From Thermoflexus hugenholtzii JAD2 (GTDB lineage Bacteria > Chloroflexota > Anaerolineae > Thermoflexales > Thermoflexaceae): a stretch of 64,000 nt of DNA. Below the pieces are notes generated by a model that did not search any database, had not been told where the DNA came from, and worked only from the letters and a program-made list of their open reading frames with translations. Positions 43,992 to 54,785 of the stretch are shown in pieces. A program made the position numbers and the translations under genes. Location of the stretch: NCBI RefSeq assembly GCF_900187885.1, contig NZ_FYEK01000054.1:1-64000 (forward strand), written 5' to 3'. Positions within the stretch are counted from its first letter, which is position 1; each line of letters opens with the position of its first letter.

Positions 43992-46400
43992 ATGGCGCTG
44001 GAGCCGGTTCTGGGAGAGGAAACGCTGGACCAGCGGGCGGAGGGGGAGGAGCAAGTGGAAGCAGCGGTCCTCCCCCTGCGGGATGTAGTGGTTTTCCCCC
44101 GCATGGTGACCCCGTTGCGGGTGGGCCGCGACAAATCCCTGCGGGCGGTGGAGGCGGCCGTCCAGCGGGAGGAGCCCTTGATGGTCCTCACCCAACGGGC
44201 GGAGGAGGTCGAGGACCCTACCCCGGAGGACCTCTACACCGTGGGGACGCTGGTCACGGTGGCGCGGGTGCTGCGCATGCCCGACGGCACCACCAGCGTC
44301 CTGGTCCAGGGCCAGCAGCGAGCCCAGGTGGTGGAGTTCCTGCAGCAGGAGCCCTACCTGCGGGCCCGCGTCCGCCTGATCTTCGAGCGGACGGATCGGC
44401 CGCCGGCCACCGAGGCCCTGATGCGGGCCGTCCTCTCCCAGTTCGAGCGGGTGGTGCAGCTGGACCGGTCGGTGCCGGAGGATGCGTATGTCTTCGCCAT
44501 GAACATCGAGGAGCCGGGCTGGCTGGCGGATCTCATCGCCAGCACCCTGAACCTGAAGACGGCGGAGCGGCAGGAGCTACTGGAGATCTTCGAGCCCTCG
44601 GCGCGGCTGCTGCGCCTCTCGATCCTGCTGGCGCGGCTCCTGGACGTTTTGGAGCTGGAGAACAAGATCCAGGCCCAGGTGCAGCAGGAGGTGGACCGGA
44701 CCCAGCGGGAGTTCTACCTGCGGGAGCAGATGAAGGCCATCCAGCACGAGCTGGGGGAGGTCGACGTCTACACCCAGGAGATCCAGGAGCTGCGGGAGCG
44801 GATCGAGGCCAAGAACCTCCCCGAGGAGGTGCGGGCCCGGGCGGAGAAGGAGCTCAACCGCCTCGCCCAGATGCCGCCTCTCTCCCCGGAGGTCAGCATC
44901 ATACGCACCTACATCGACTGGATCCTGGAGCTGCCCTGGGCCGAGGAGACCGAGGACAACTTGGACATTGCCCACGCGGCGGAGGTGCTGGAGCGGCATC
45001 ACTACGGCCTGAAGAAGGCCAAGGAGCGCATCCTGGAGTTCCTGGCGGTGCGCAAGCTGGCGGGAGACCGCAGCCGCAGCCCCATCCTGTGCTTCGTGGG
45101 CCCCCCGGGCACCGGCAAGACCTCCCTGGGGAAAGCCATCGCCGAGGCCCTGGGCCGGCGGTTCGTGCGGGTTTCCCTGGGGGGGATCCACGACGAGGCG
45201 GAGATCCGGGGCCATCGCCGGACCTACATCGGCGCCCTGCCGGGGCGGATCCTGCAGGGCATGGCTCGGGCGGGGACCATCAACCCGGTCTTCATGCTGG
45301 ATGAGATCGACAAGATCGGGGCCGACTTCCGGGGGGATCCGGCAGCGGCCCTCCTGGAGGTGCTGGACCCGGAGCAGAACCACGCCTTCTCGGACCATTA
45401 CCTGGAGATCCCGTATAATCTTTCCAAGGTCCTCTTCATCACCACGGCCAACATCCTGGACACGGTGCCGCCGGCCCTGCGGGACCGGCTGGAGGTCATC
45501 GAGTTCCCCGGTTACACCGAAGGGGAGAAGGTGCAGATCGCCCGGCGGTTCCTGATCCCCCGCCAGATCGAGGAGAACGGGCTCCAGGGGGTTCCCTTGA
45601 AGATCACCGATGGGGCCCTGCGGCGGATCATCCGGGAATACACCTCGGAGGCGGGGGTGCGGAACCTGGAGCGGGAGATCGCGGCCATCTGTCGCAAGAC
45701 GGCGCGGCTGGTGGCGGAGGGGAAGCCGTATCGGCGGGTGATCACCCCGGCGTCCCTGGAGCGCTATCTGGGGCCTCCTCGTTACGACTACGGCCGTGCG
45801 GAGGAAGTGGATCAGGTGGGGGTGGCTATGGCGCTGGCCTGGACGGAGGCGGGGGGCGAGGTGATGCCGGTGGAGGTGACGTTGATGGAGGGGAAGGGGG
45901 TTTTGTTGCTCACGGGCCAGCTGGGGGAGGTGATGCAGGAGTCGGCCCAGGCGGCGTTGAGCTACGTGCGCTCCCGGGCGCGCGATTTCGGGATCCGGCC
46001 GAAGCGCTTTGAGAAGACCGATGTGCACGTTCACGTGCCCGAGGGGGCGATCCCGAAGGACGGGCCTTCGGCGGGGATCACCATCGCCACCGCCCTGGTC
46101 TCAGCCTTCACCGGGATCCCGGTGCGGCGGGACACGGCGATGACGGGGGAGATCACCCTGCGGGGGCGGGTGCTGCCCATCGGGGGGTTAAAGGAGAAGA
46201 TCCTGGCCGCCCATCGGGCGGGGATCCAGCGCGTGATCCTGCCGAAGAAGAACCAACGGGACCTGGTGGAGCTGCCCCGACGGGAGATCCGGGGGATGAC
46301 CTTGATCTTCGTGGAGACCATGGAGGAGGTCCTGCGGGCCGCCCTGGCTCGTCCGCTCCCCGGGCTCCGCGCCCGCTGTAATGATAATGGGATGAAATAG
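43992..46400 (+). CDS. lon: ATP-dependent protease Lon
   Basis: Lon degrades misfolded and regulatory proteins in the cytoplasm. The 802-residue product has an N-terminal substrate-binding domain ([21 protein letters not shown]), a coiled coil ([19 protein letters not shown]), an AAA+ domain with Walker [13 protein letters not shown] and Walker [12 protein letters not shown], and a protease domain. The catalytic serine is in [15 protein letters not shown], and the lysine partner is in [15 protein letters not shown]. It marks the end of the high-GC part. The glycan locus begins 11 bases on. Confidence 0.97.
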   Translation: MALEPVLGEETLDQRAEGEEQVEAAVLPLRDVVVFPRMVTPLRVGRDKSLRAVEAAVQREEPLMVLTQRAEEVEDPTPEDLYTVGTLVTVARVLRMPDGTTSVLVQGQQRAQVVEFLQQEPYLRARVRLIFERTDRPPATEALMRAVLSQFERVVQLDRSVPEDAYVFAMNIEEPGWLADLIASTLNLKTAERQELLEIFEPSARLLRLSILLARLLDVLELENKIQAQVQQEVDRTQREFYLREQMKAIQHELGEVDVYTQEIQELRERIEAKNLPEEVRARAEKELNRLAQMPPLSPEVSIIRTYIDWILELPWAEETEDNLDIAHAAEVLERHHYGLKKAKERILEFLAVRKLAGDRSRSPILCFVGPPGTGKTSLGKAIAEALGRRFVRVSLGGIHDEAEIRGHRRTYIGALPGRILQGMARAGTINPVFMLDEIDKIGADFRGDPAAALLEVLDPEQNHAFSDHYLEIPYNLSKVLFITTANILDTVPPALRDRLEVIEFPGYTEGEKVQIARRFLIPRQIEENGLQGVPLKITDGALRRIIREYTSEAGVRNLEREIAAICRKTARLVAEGKPYRRVITPASLERYLGPPRYDYGRAEEVDQVGVAMALAWTEAGGEVMPVEVTLMEGKGVLLLTGQLGEVMQESAQAALSYVRSRARDFGIRPKRFEKTDVHVHVPEGAIPKDGPSAGITIATALVSAFTGIPVRRDTAMTGEITLRGRVLPIGGLKEKILAAHRAGIQRVILPKKNQRDLVELPRREIRGMTLIFVETMEEVLRAALARPLPGLRARCNDNGMK

Positions 46401-46411
46401 GGTAGCGGATT

Positions 46412-47737
46412 ATGGTTGTGGGACACAGAGAACCTGTTGTGATAATTAGCCATGATATCGTTAGTGATCGGATGGCAGGCCCGGGCATTCGTTATTTTCA
46501 TCTAGCACGGGTTCTGGCTCATAGGTTTCAAGTAACCTTAGCTGTCCCTGAAGGGTCCACGATTTCCGGCGACTTCTTCACACTCGTTTACCATTCTGGG
46601 ACCGATGAGCTACTGGGCAGGCTAATAGGGAGGGCGCGGGTTGTGATCGTCCCAGCTGTGTATGCTGCGCAGATTCCAGCGCTCTGGCAGTCTGAGGCTT
46701 TCATCGTGGTGGATGGCTATGATCCGTTTATTGCCGAAAGTTTGTTCTTGGGCGTAGATATTTTGTCTTTGCAGATTAATCTAACCAAAACTTATCTCTT
46801 AGGCGATTTCTTTATTTGCGCCAGTGAGCGCCAGCGAGATTGGTGGTTGGGATTATTAGAGGCCCACGGGCGGATCAATCCGTATACTTTTGGTGAAGAT
46901 CCATCGCTGCGGAAATTGGTGGACGTTGTTCCCTTTGGATTGCTGGAGGAGCCACCGCAGGCAACAAGGCCGATAATAAAGGGCGTATGGCCTGGCATTG
47001 GTCCTGAAGATAAGGTGATTCTCTGGGGAGGAGGGCTCTGGCCCTGGCTGGATCCGTTAACCGCTATTCGCGCCATGGCCCGAGTCTGGCAGCAGAGACA
47101 AGATGTGCGGCTGATCTTTCCGGGAACTCGTCATCCCAATCCCTGGATGTCCGGTATCCCAACGCATAATGAGGCAGCCCAGGTATTGGCTGGAGAGTTA
47201 GGATTGCTGGGTAAGGCCGTTTTCTTTGGAGAATGGGTCCCTTATAAGGACTGGCCGAACGTGCTACTGGAGAGCGATCTGGCCCTGACGCTCCACCTAG
47301 ACACGCTGGAAGCCCGTTTGGCCTTTCGTAGTCGGGTGCTGGATTACATTTGGGCAGGGCTTCCGATTATTGCCACGCGGGGAGACGCAACCAGTGACCT
47401 AGTAGATCAGTATCGGCTGGGGATCGTAGTGGATTATGCGGATGATGCCGGAGTAGCCAATGCTATTCTTCAGCTCCTGGAAACCCCGAAAGAAGCGTGG
47501 CATGTGCAGTTTGAAAAGGCACGTAGAGATCTAACCTGGGAGCGCGTGGCCCAACCCTTGGTAGAATTCTGTTGCCACCCCCGCAGGGCACCAGATAAGG
47601 TAGCGCTGGGGGACCGCCTGGGCAATCCATACTATATTCATGAACTCACCCGCTTACATGCACTGATAGCTGGATATGAACAGGGGCTGTTTATCCGCAT
47701 GATGCGGCTGTTACATCGCCTCAGTAAACATCTTTGA
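46412..47737 (+). CDS. Glycosyltransferase, GT-B fold
   Basis: The 441-residue product has a GT-B type layout. An N-terminal domain has RMAGPGIRYFHLARVLAHRFQV, and a C-terminal nucleotide-sugar domain has DKVILWGGGLWPWLDPLTAIRAM, GEWVPYKDWPNVLLESDLALTLH and VLDYIWAGLPIIATRGDATSDLV. Substrates are unknown. It opens the glycan locus, with clearly lower GC than lon just upstream. The ATG is near the lon stop and has only a weak ribosome binding site. Confidence 0.85.
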   Translation: MVVGHREPVVIISHDIVSDRMAGPGIRYFHLARVLAHRFQVTLAVPEGSTISGDFFTLVYHSGTDELLGRLIGRARVVIVPAVYAAQIPALWQSEAFIVVDGYDPFIAESLFLGVDILSLQINLTKTYLLGDFFICASERQRDWWLGLLEAHGRINPYTFGEDPSLRKLVDVVPFGLLEEPPQATRPIIKGVWPGIGPEDKVILWGGGLWPWLDPLTAIRAMARVWQQRQDVRLIFPGTRHPNPWMSGIPTHNEAAQVLAGELGLLGKAVFFGEWVPYKDWPNVLLESDLALTLHLDTLEARLAFRSRVLDYIWAGLPIIATRGDATSDLVDQYRLGIVVDYADDAGVANAILQLLETPKEAWHVQFEKARRDLTWERVAQPLVEFCCHPRRAPDKVALGDRLGNPYYIHELTRLHALIAGYEQGLFIRMMRLLHRLSKHL

Positions 47738-47747
47738 GGTGAACCGC

Positions 47748-49013
47748 ATGAAGGTTTCTGTAATTATTCCTGTCTGGAATGGTCGGGAGCATCTGCCAGG
47801 ATGCCTGGATGCGCTGCTGGCCCAGGATTATCCAAACTTTGAGATCATTGCGGTGGACAATGCGTCAGTAGATGGATCAGCAGAACTCATAGCTGAGAAA
47901 TATCCCCAGGTGCGATTGATCCGTAATATCTGCAATTTGGGCTTTGCGGGCGGATGCAATGTCGGCCTCAAAGCCGCTCAGGGCGACGTTTTGGTCCTGC
48001 TGAACCAGGATACAGTTGTGCTGCCAGGTTGGCTCCTGGCCCTTGTGGAAGCGCTCCAAAAGCCTGAAGTGGGCATTGTGGGATGCAAAATCCTATATCC
48101 GGATGGTAAAACAATCCAGCACGCAGGGGGATGGATTGAGTGGCCATTAGGGCTGGCCCATCATTATGGGAAAGGTGAGCTGGACCAGGGGCAATGGGAT
48201 CAACATAGGGAGGTAGAGTATGTCACGGGTGCGGCAATGGCCTTTCGGCGTCACCTGATCGATCAAATCGGAGGGATGGACGAAGGCTTCTGGCCAGGGT
48301 ATTTTGAGGATGCTGATTTTTGCTTCCGGGCCAGAGAAATAGGATATAAGATATTGTATATTCATGAAGCGGTTGTTTTGCACAAAGAAACCACCTCTAT
48401 CAGCGATCCATTTAAACTATCATGTGCCTATCAAAAGGGTCGCCTGCGTTTTGTTCTAAAACATATGTCCCCCTATCAGTTCTTGGGTGAGTTTGTAGAT
48501 GCCGAGAAATCTTATCAAATGAGTGCCCTTCGTGGCCGAGAGAATGGCCCTTTACAGATCGCCTACTTGGAGGCAATGCGCAACGCTCCAATTATTGCTG
48601 TGACAAGGTGGCGCGCGCATGTCCAGATCATAAAAGCCGTTCTATTCAGTTTACAAGATCTGTTTGAGCATTCCATGATGGAGAGTCAAAGAAAACTATT
48701 AGAAATGATAGGTCAGACTGAGTTGTCACGCGATGAAATTCGGAGTTTGGGCTCCAGCTTTCCGGGCTTTCCGCCTTTGCAAGAATTTCAATTCCGATCC
48801 TCATTTCCGATTATAGGTCCATTTATTTCATACTTACGCCGTTTGTTTTTTAGTATTTCTTCAGAATGGGCAATCCGATATCTCATACAGCAGCAAGAAG
48901 CCATCAACAGACAACAAGAAGCCATCAACAGGTTTTTGATAGAATCTATTAAGCTTTTATATCAGCAAATTTCAGTAATCTCTCCCTCCGATAGTGATCT
49001 GCATGATCATTGA
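47748..49013 (+). CDS. Glycosyltransferase family 2
   Basis: The 421-residue product starts with a GT-A domain: VSVIIPVWNGREHLPGCLDALL, EIIAVDNASVDGSAELIAE, GFAGGCNVGLKAAQGDVLVLLNQDT and MAFRRHLIDQIGGMDEGFWPGYFEDADFCFRAREIG (residues about 160-195), typical of rhamnosyltransferase-like GT2 enzymes. The C-terminal 100 residues are helical and end in repeats of QQEAINR. The ATG at 47748 follows TTGAGGTGA. A GTG three codons earlier is possible. Confidence 0.9.
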   Translation: MKVSVIIPVWNGREHLPGCLDALLAQDYPNFEIIAVDNASVDGSAELIAEKYPQVRLIRNICNLGFAGGCNVGLKAAQGDVLVLLNQDTVVLPGWLLALVEALQKPEVGIVGCKILYPDGKTIQHAGGWIEWPLGLAHHYGKGELDQGQWDQHREVEYVTGAAMAFRRHLIDQIGGMDEGFWPGYFEDADFCFRAREIGYKILYIHEAVVLHKETTSISDPFKLSCAYQKGRLRFVLKHMSPYQFLGEFVDAEKSYQMSALRGRENGPLQIAYLEAMRNAPIIAVTRWRAHVQIIKAVLFSLQDLFEHSMMESQRKLLEMIGQTELSRDEIRSLGSSFPGFPPLQEFQFRSSFPIIGPFISYLRRLFFSISSEWAIRYLIQQQEAINRQQEAINRFLIESIKLLYQQISVISPSDSDLHDH

Positions 49014-49174
49014 GCAAGTCATAGAAAAGGAGGTTTAACCAATGGCCTGAAAGCCTTTCGCTTTACCGAATGGATGGCGGTGTTGGCGGCGGAGGCCGGC
49101 AATCGCCATCGGCAGGGACTATCAGCACCTCAAATCTCTATGATCAGCTTTATTCTAAACAAGGAGCTGGTGAG

Positions 49175-49654
49175 ATGGAAGATTTGGGCGGATTAATAGA
49201 GATCAACGACCCCGAGATTGATCCTGTCCGTATTATGGAAGAAATCCGGCAGCGAATTCGGCGCCGTCGGGAAGAATTGGGATACCCCCGGCGGGTTTTC
49301 CCTGCGTTCGGGGCTGCGGCTTATCCAGGAGAACCAGAGGGGGAAGATTACGACATTGATCTCTATTTTCACCTGCGTCGCGCCAACGAGAATTATCACC
49401 AAATTGACGTGGCGCCGCTGATTGTGCCTTCTCCCCGTTCCTCTATCCCGATTCTGGGCCCTATCTGGGACCGTATCCGACGCGAGGCTCACAACCTTGT
49501 TCTTTTCTACGTGAACAAACTGGCCCAGCGACAGGTCACAGTCAACCGGCACCTGGTCAGTACGCTGAATCGGATGGCCGTCCAGATTCAGGAGCAGCAG
49601 CGTCGCATCAAAGCGCTTGAGGAAGAATTGAGCAGGCTTCGGGAGGGCGGTTGA
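49175..49654 (+). CDS. Coiled-coil protein of the glycan locus
   Basis: The 159-residue product has no catalytic motif that I recognise. It contains DPEIDPVRIMEEIRQRIRRRRE near residue 15 and a membrane-proximal-like segment around IPILGPIWDRIRREAHNLVLFYVNKLA. It ends in a coiled coil (VQIQEQQRRIKALEEELSRLR). Similar charged openings occur in front of methyltransferase or glycosyltransferase domains in surface-glycan clusters, so it may be a scaffold or a detached N-terminal domain. Its TGA overlaps the ATG of the next gene (TGATG). Confidence 0.65.
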   Translation: MEDLGGLIEINDPEIDPVRIMEEIRQRIRRRREELGYPRRVFPAFGAAAYPGEPEGEDYDIDLYFHLRRANENYHQIDVAPLIVPSPRSSIPILGPIWDRIRREAHNLVLFYVNKLAQRQVTVNRHLVSTLNRMAVQIQEQQRRIKALEEELSRLREGG

Positions 49655-50814
49655 TGCGGATCGCACTCGTCGTTCCCCGGTATGGCGATCAGATCCTGGG
49701 CGGCGCCGAATCCATGGCCCGGGGTTTCGCCGAGGCGGCATTCCAGCGGGGATGGGAAGTGGAGGTCTGGACGACCTGCGCGCGCAGCCATTATACCTGG
49801 GAGAACGTTTACCCGGCCGGAGTGGAACGGGAAAACGGGGTCATCATCCGCCGGTTTCCCGTGGAGGCATGGAACCGAGAGCGTTGGGTGGAACTGGAAA
49901 TCCGGCTGGCACAGAAAGGAAATTTATCTCCTGCAGAAGCCTATGATTGGTTGGATAGTGGTCCTCATAGTCCTGCATTATACGCTTATATTAAGCGCAA
50001 TAGCACAAATTATGATGCGATCATAGCGCTGCCTTATCCGGCGCCTTTGGTTCACTATGCAGCTTGGTCTGCTGACAATCATGTTATCCTTTGGCCGTGT
50101 CTTCATGATGAGCCCTATGCGTATTTGGAGCCCGTTCGGTTGCTCCTGGAGAGCGTGTGGGGAGTGATGTTCCTCTCCCCCGAAGAAGCCGAGTTGGCTC
50201 TTCATCGTCTCCGGGTTCGCCCTCCAAAATATGCGATTCTTGGCGGAGGGATCAGCCTGATTGTTGGAGGGAAAACGGATTCACAGGGCGAACAATTTGC
50301 CGATTACATCCTCTATGCCGGCAGGTTAGAGGAAGGGAAAAACGTCCCCTTGCTCTACGAATATGTGCGGGGCTATTCTGAAGAGAGAGGAGGGATTCGT
50401 CTGGTAGTGATTGGCGAGGGGCCAATAAAGCCGCCGAGGCACCCAGCTTTTATATACTTGGGGTTTGTGTCTGAAGAAAGAAAAGTTTCCCTTTATAGAG
50501 GTGCCCTTGCCCTTTGCCACCCCTCGTTGCAAGAGAGTTTCTCCATAACGATTATGGAATCCTGGCTGGCGGGTCGACCGGTGCTGGTGCATGAAGACTG
50601 TCCGGTGACGAAAGGACATGTCCAGCGCAGCAAAGGAGGGTTGTGGTTTCGGACTTATGAGGAATTTGCTGGCGCGCTGGATTGGCTTCGGGCTCATCCA
50701 GAACTGGCGGCACGGATGGGTGAGAACGGGAGGCGCTATGTGTTAAGCAATTATACCTGGTCGGTAATCCTGGATCGCTTTGAAACCATCATTGGGGATT
50801 GGAAGGTATCATGA
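49654..50814 (+). CDS. Glycosyltransferase family 4
   Basis: The 386-residue product has a GT-B fold with RIALVVPRYGDQILGGAESMARGFAEAAFQRG and a C-terminal domain with DYILYAGRLEEGKNVPLLYEYVRGY, GALALCHPSLQESFSITIMESWLAGRPVLVHEDCPVT and a C-terminal MGENGRRYVLSNYTW, as in GT4 enzymes. The start ATG overlaps the upstream stop, and the stop overlaps the next start. It is one of several GT4-like enzymes that would add sugars to a surface glycan. Confidence 0.88.
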   Translation: MRIALVVPRYGDQILGGAESMARGFAEAAFQRGWEVEVWTTCARSHYTWENVYPAGVERENGVIIRRFPVEAWNRERWVELEIRLAQKGNLSPAEAYDWLDSGPHSPALYAYIKRNSTNYDAIIALPYPAPLVHYAAWSADNHVILWPCLHDEPYAYLEPVRLLLESVWGVMFLSPEEAELALHRLRVRPPKYAILGGGISLIVGGKTDSQGEQFADYILYAGRLEEGKNVPLLYEYVRGYSEERGGIRLVVIGEGPIKPPRHPAFIYLGFVSEERKVSLYRGALALCHPSLQESFSITIMESWLAGRPVLVHEDCPVTKGHVQRSKGGLWFRTYEEFAGALDWLRAHPELAARMGENGRRYVLSNYTWSVILDRFETIIGDWKVS

Positions 50815-51884
50815 AGGGTAAACGGGGGCTCCATCAGTTTATCGTCGGAGCGACACCTGGAGATGCGATCACAGATCAAGCTTTTGTGATCCGGCGCTGG
50901 CTTCAGGAGGCCGGTTTTCTATCACAAATCTACGCTGAAAGTATTCATCCTTCCCTCTTCGGGAAAGTAAAGCCCTATCGGGATTATCTCCCGTCTCAGC
51001 CCGGCGAACTGGTAATCCTGCATCACAGCATTGGCTCAGACCTGGTTGAATACCTGCTCAGCCAGGAGGTGCGGTTTCTGATCATTTATCACAACCTAAC
51101 TCCTCCAGACTTTTTTCAACCTTTTGATCCTTGGCTGGCCAGCCAGGTCCAAAGGGGAAGAGAGCAACTCCATCACCTGCGCCTGCGCACTGTATTGGCC
51201 TTAGGAGATTCTTCTTTCAACGAGTCGGAGTTGCGTCAGGCTGGTTATGTCCATACTGGTGTATTGCCCATTGTTCTGGATCCCGCTCAATACGACCTAG
51301 AGCCGAATCCAAATCTGCTGACCCGATATCAAGGAAACGGGGTAAAACTTTTATTCGTAGGGCGTCTTGCGCCCAATAAGCGGCAGGAGGATCTGATCAA
51401 GCTGCTCTGGTATTACCGGCGCATTGATCCAGAAGCCCGTCTGTTCCTGGTGGGCTCGCCCTGGATACCCTCCTACACGGAATGGTTGCGGGAATTGGTG
51501 GAGATGCTTGACCTTGCGGAGTCTGTAACCTTTGCTGGGCACGTCTCTCAGCGGGACCTGGTCACCTTTTACCATCTGGCGGACATCTATGTTTCCATGA
51601 GCGAGCACGAGGGATTTGGCAAGCCATTGATAGAGAGCATGTATTTTGGCATCCCCGTGCTCGCTTATGCGGCGGCGGGGGTTCCGGAAACGATGGGAGG
51701 AGCGGGTGTGCTGTTTCGGAAAAAAGATTACGAGGCGCTGGCTGAACTGGTGGACATAATCGTGAAAGATGAGACGCTCAGAAACCGGATTGTCGCGCGG
51801 GAGCGGGAGCGGGTCAAAGAGTTCCTTGAGCCTGCGGTGCGTCGGAAGTGGGAGCAATATCTTAATTTCGCTATGGAGAGATAA
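50811..51884 (+). CDS. Glycosyltransferase family 4
   Basis: The 357-residue protein has LLFVGRLAPNKRQEDLIKLLWYYRRIDPEARLFLVG, then VTFAGHVSQRDLVTFYHLADIYVSMSEHEGFGKPLIESMYFGIPVLAYAAAGVPETMGGAGVLF (residues about 240-305), the E-x7-E motif of GT4 enzymes. The ATG at 50811 overlaps the previous stop. The N-terminal half lacks the usual glycine-rich opening but includes a plausible first Rossmann domain. Confidence 0.9.
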   Translation: MKGKRGLHQFIVGATPGDAITDQAFVIRRWLQEAGFLSQIYAESIHPSLFGKVKPYRDYLPSQPGELVILHHSIGSDLVEYLLSQEVRFLIIYHNLTPPDFFQPFDPWLASQVQRGREQLHHLRLRTVLALGDSSFNESELRQAGYVHTGVLPIVLDPAQYDLEPNPNLLTRYQGNGVKLLFVGRLAPNKRQEDLIKLLWYYRRIDPEARLFLVGSPWIPSYTEWLRELVEMLDLAESVTFAGHVSQRDLVTFYHLADIYVSMSEHEGFGKPLIESMYFGIPVLAYAAAGVPETMGGAGVLFRKKDYEALAELVDIIVKDETLRNRIVARERERVKEFLEPAVRRKWEQYLNFAMER

Positions 51885-51886
51885 AA

Positions 51887-52614
51887 ATGGCCCACGTCCG
51901 GGTAATTATGCGCCTCTTGTTTGAATGGGGCAAATTGGTTTTGCAAGCACATCAGTGGCCGGATGACCGTCTTTTTGTGAGGACAGTTTACAGGGCATGC
52001 CTGAGGCGCGAGCCGGATAGGGATGGTGAAGCCTTCTATCTGACGGCGCTTCACCGGGGAAGCATGAGCAAGTTGGATGTCCTGCGCTCGGTGCTGGAAT
52101 CCAACGAATTTAAGCAAATCTATGGCCTACCTGTTCATCCGCTGAACGCGCTACATCAGGCAAGAATGATGCTGATCCGGACGCATTTACCCATGGCCAG
52201 GGTGATTGTAGACCTGGGCGGAACAGCAGAAGACCATCCAGAGGGGGCTCTCCTCGCGATGGGTTATCCTTGATTGTCTGTGCAGAAGTATTTCGGATTC
52301 TGAGGCCAGGCGGTTATTTTTGCCTGGATACGCCTAATGCCACCCTGACGCGTTTGCAATCTCCCAATCTTCTGATTCGTCCCGAACATAAGAAAGAATA
52401 TATGGTCAAAGAAATACGTGAGATGTTGGAACAACATGGTTTTGTGATTGTGCAAGCCCTCGGAATTTGCCCGATGCCGGAAAGTCTAAGGCGAAAGATG
52501 TTTGATCCGAAAGAATTGGTTCGCAACATCGGCTTAAGCGAAAATCCTGAAGAAGGTTATCTGTTCTTTATCAAGGCAATCAAGCCCCACATTTTTTCAG
52601 AGGAAGTAGGATGA
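51887..52614 (+). pseudogene. DUF4214-methyltransferase with an internal deletion
   Basis: The first frame (stop 52273) encodes a DUF4214-like domain (VRTVYRACLRREPDRDGEAFYLTAL) followed by the beginning of a methyltransferase (ARVIVDLGGTAEDHPEGALLAMGY). The second frame, from 52270, continues with a late methyltransferase segment (VCAEVFRILRPGGYFCLDTPN, EIREMLEQHGFVIVQALG). Most of the SAM-binding core between them is missing, so roughly 80-100 codons appear to have been deleted at about 52268-52275, with a shift in frame. Non-functional. Confidence 0.8.
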
Positions 52615-54785
52615 AGAAAATCCATGGTCATCCCGTTCTGTCCCGACTCATTCCCTGGGTTCTCTTCTGGGCTCTCTTTGCCTGGGGGTGGCGAGTACAA
52701 AACATCTTCACCCATATTCCCGGCTATGGTGATGCCTTGGAGGTTTTGTGGGGTATTCTTTGGTACTATGATTCCATATTTATCAGACACGCGTCACCAT
52801 TTTTCACCGCATTAGTATTCCATCCTCTCGGATGGCATACTGCAACATTAGCGCATACGCCTTTCCTCTTTCTGCTTACGCTCCCTCTTTTCCTGGTTGG
52901 CGGTCTTGCTTTTGCATATAATTTTTTGTCTGTATTGTCAATGGTTATTTCATTTGCTGGTTGCTTCCGATTGGTGCGATCGTTTGCTTCCTCGTCCACA
53001 GCGACTGTGGCCGCTCTGGTTTATACATTTGTGGACCCCCACTGGTTTCGGCTGGGAGGTCATCTGCACACAGCCTGGCTTTTGGGGTTGTTTCCCTGGA
53101 TGGCGCTGGCTGTTGAAAGGCTTGGGCAGTCCAGTGCCCCGCAATGCGAAAAACGGCTGGTCATCGCTGCAGGCTTGATATGGGGATTGGCGATCAACTT
53201 CTCGCTATATGGCATCTTTATGGGGGCCATCTTTTTTGTCCTGTGGGGAAGCCGTCTTTTATCGTTGAAGCGGCTTTTACAGGTAATATCCGCCGCTGTT
53301 ATCGCTATGACTTTGAGCCTCATTTCAATTGTGCCATATGTTATAAGTATTCGTCAAGATGCTCTTCATGTTCATGGAGTTGAACACAATCTCTGGTGGG
53401 GGGCAAGTCTGAATAGTCTGTTTATTCCCTCCGTTTATCATCCTTTGACCGTTATTCAGCGGTTTGCTCGGAACCTATACTCTGGTCCATATAACGAGTC
53501 CGGGGCAATCAATTTAGGCCTGCTGACTGGCTTCCTGGCTTTTATCGGATTCATTGTGGCGATCAAGACCAAGTCGCGCCAAATGGGTTTGGTATGGTTA
53601 ACCCTGACTGGTATCATTCTGGGACTGGGGTTGTTGCTGAGGTGGAACGGCGAGGTTGTCCGCCATCCGGCTTTCTGTCCATTGACAGCCCTGATATGGA
53701 CATTAGGGCATATCCTCAAACCGGGCTTATTTGCCACAACACAACCCAATCCGGTTTTTGAGTGTGGAATCCCTCTGCCTGGTCTCGTGTTAACGACCTT
53801 GCTTCCTTTCTGGGAGTCAGCAAGGACAGTGTCACGTTTTGCTCTCGTGGGTATGGTGGGGGCTGTTGGGTTAGCGGCGATGGCTTTAGAAAAGTTCCCA
53901 AAATTACTGCGGTATCTGGCAGCATTGATCTGGCTTATAGAGGTGCTCCCTCGCCCTATTCATGGCGTGCCCGTGCCGTTCCAACCCCATCCGGCTTACG
54001 CTTGGCTTGCTGATCGGGAGCTGAGGCCCGGGGAAAGCATTATGGATTTGAGATACCCTACACTCTTTATAGACGGGAGAACACTCTGGGCCACTCTGCT
54101 TCATCACAAGCCAACTGCCTCCGGTGTAGGATCGTTCTGGCCAGAACATGCATTTGCGTTGTGGAACCATCTATTGGGCAATCCACATTTACTTTCCCAA
54201 GAAGAGAGTGTGCTAATCTTCCAGCAATATGGGATCCGCTACATTTTTCTCCATATGCTGAGCGACAAAGAAAGAGCAATGTGGGATATGATTTCTAAAA
54301 ACCCCTCTTTTCGCCCCCTGGACTGTTTTGAGCCGCTGAGGGAACCAACTGCCTGGCCCTGGCCCATTTGTGTGGCTGAAGTGCTTGATACACAGAGGCC
54401 CATCAACCTGATGCGCCAGGAGGGCTGGTCTGGACCCGAAGACTGGGGGGTGTGGTCCGAAGGACTAAGGTCCCGAGCAGGGTGGATCAGCCCTGCCCGG
54501 CAGGATTACCGCCTACGCATAGGGGCCTTCCCGTTCTGCGTGCCGGATCGGCGTCAGGAGATGGTCGTGAAGGTCAATGGTCAAGAGATGGCCCGTTACC
54601 GTTGGCAGGAGTGCGAATTGTGGGAGGGAGAGATCCTGATCCCTGCTTCCGCAGTCCGGATCGGTTGGAACGAGGTCTCCTTTGAATATGCCTATGCCCT
54701 CAGCCCGGCCGAGGTTACGCAAGGGCAGAATGGAGACCGGCGGATGCTGTCGGTGGGATTCACCCGGCTGGAGGTGACGCGATGA
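52611..54785 (+). CDS. Polytopic membrane protein, probable lipid-linked sugar transferase
   Basis: The 724-residue product has about 11-13 hydrophobic segments in its first 450 residues. An early luminal loop reads GYGDALEVLWGILWYYDSIFIRH, similar to GT-C-type mannosyltransferases. The C-terminal 250 residues are soluble and include a beta-rich end (VVKVNGQEMARYRWQECELWEGEI). It may use polyprenyl-phosphate sugars, which is inference. ATGA overlaps on both sides tie it to its neighbours. Confidence 0.75.
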   Translation: MKKIHGHPVLSRLIPWVLFWALFAWGWRVQNIFTHIPGYGDALEVLWGILWYYDSIFIRHASPFFTALVFHPLGWHTATLAHTPFLFLLTLPLFLVGGLAFAYNFLSVLSMVISFAGCFRLVRSFASSSTATVAALVYTFVDPHWFRLGGHLHTAWLLGLFPWMALAVERLGQSSAPQCEKRLVIAAGLIWGLAINFSLYGIFMGAIFFVLWGSRLLSLKRLLQVISAAVIAMTLSLISIVPYVISIRQDALHVHGVEHNLWWGASLNSLFIPSVYHPLTVIQRFARNLYSGPYNESGAINLGLLTGFLAFIGFIVAIKTKSRQMGLVWLTLTGIILGLGLLLRWNGEVVRHPAFCPLTALIWTLGHILKPGLFATTQPNPVFECGIPLPGLVLTTLLPFWESARTVSRFALVGMVGAVGLAAMALEKFPKLLRYLAALIWLIEVLPRPIHGVPVPFQPHPAYAWLADRELRPGESIMDLRYPTLFIDGRTLWATLLHHKPTASGVGSFWPEHAFALWNHLLGNPHLLSQEESVLIFQQYGIRYIFLHMLSDKERAMWDMISKNPSFRPLDCFEPLREPTAWPWPICVAEVLDTQRPINLMRQEGWSGPEDWGVWSEGLRSRAGWISPARQDYRLRIGAFPFCVPDRRQEMVVKVNGQEMARYRWQECELWEGEILIPASAVRIGWNEVSFEYAYALSPAEVTQGQNGDRRMLSVGFTRLEVTR

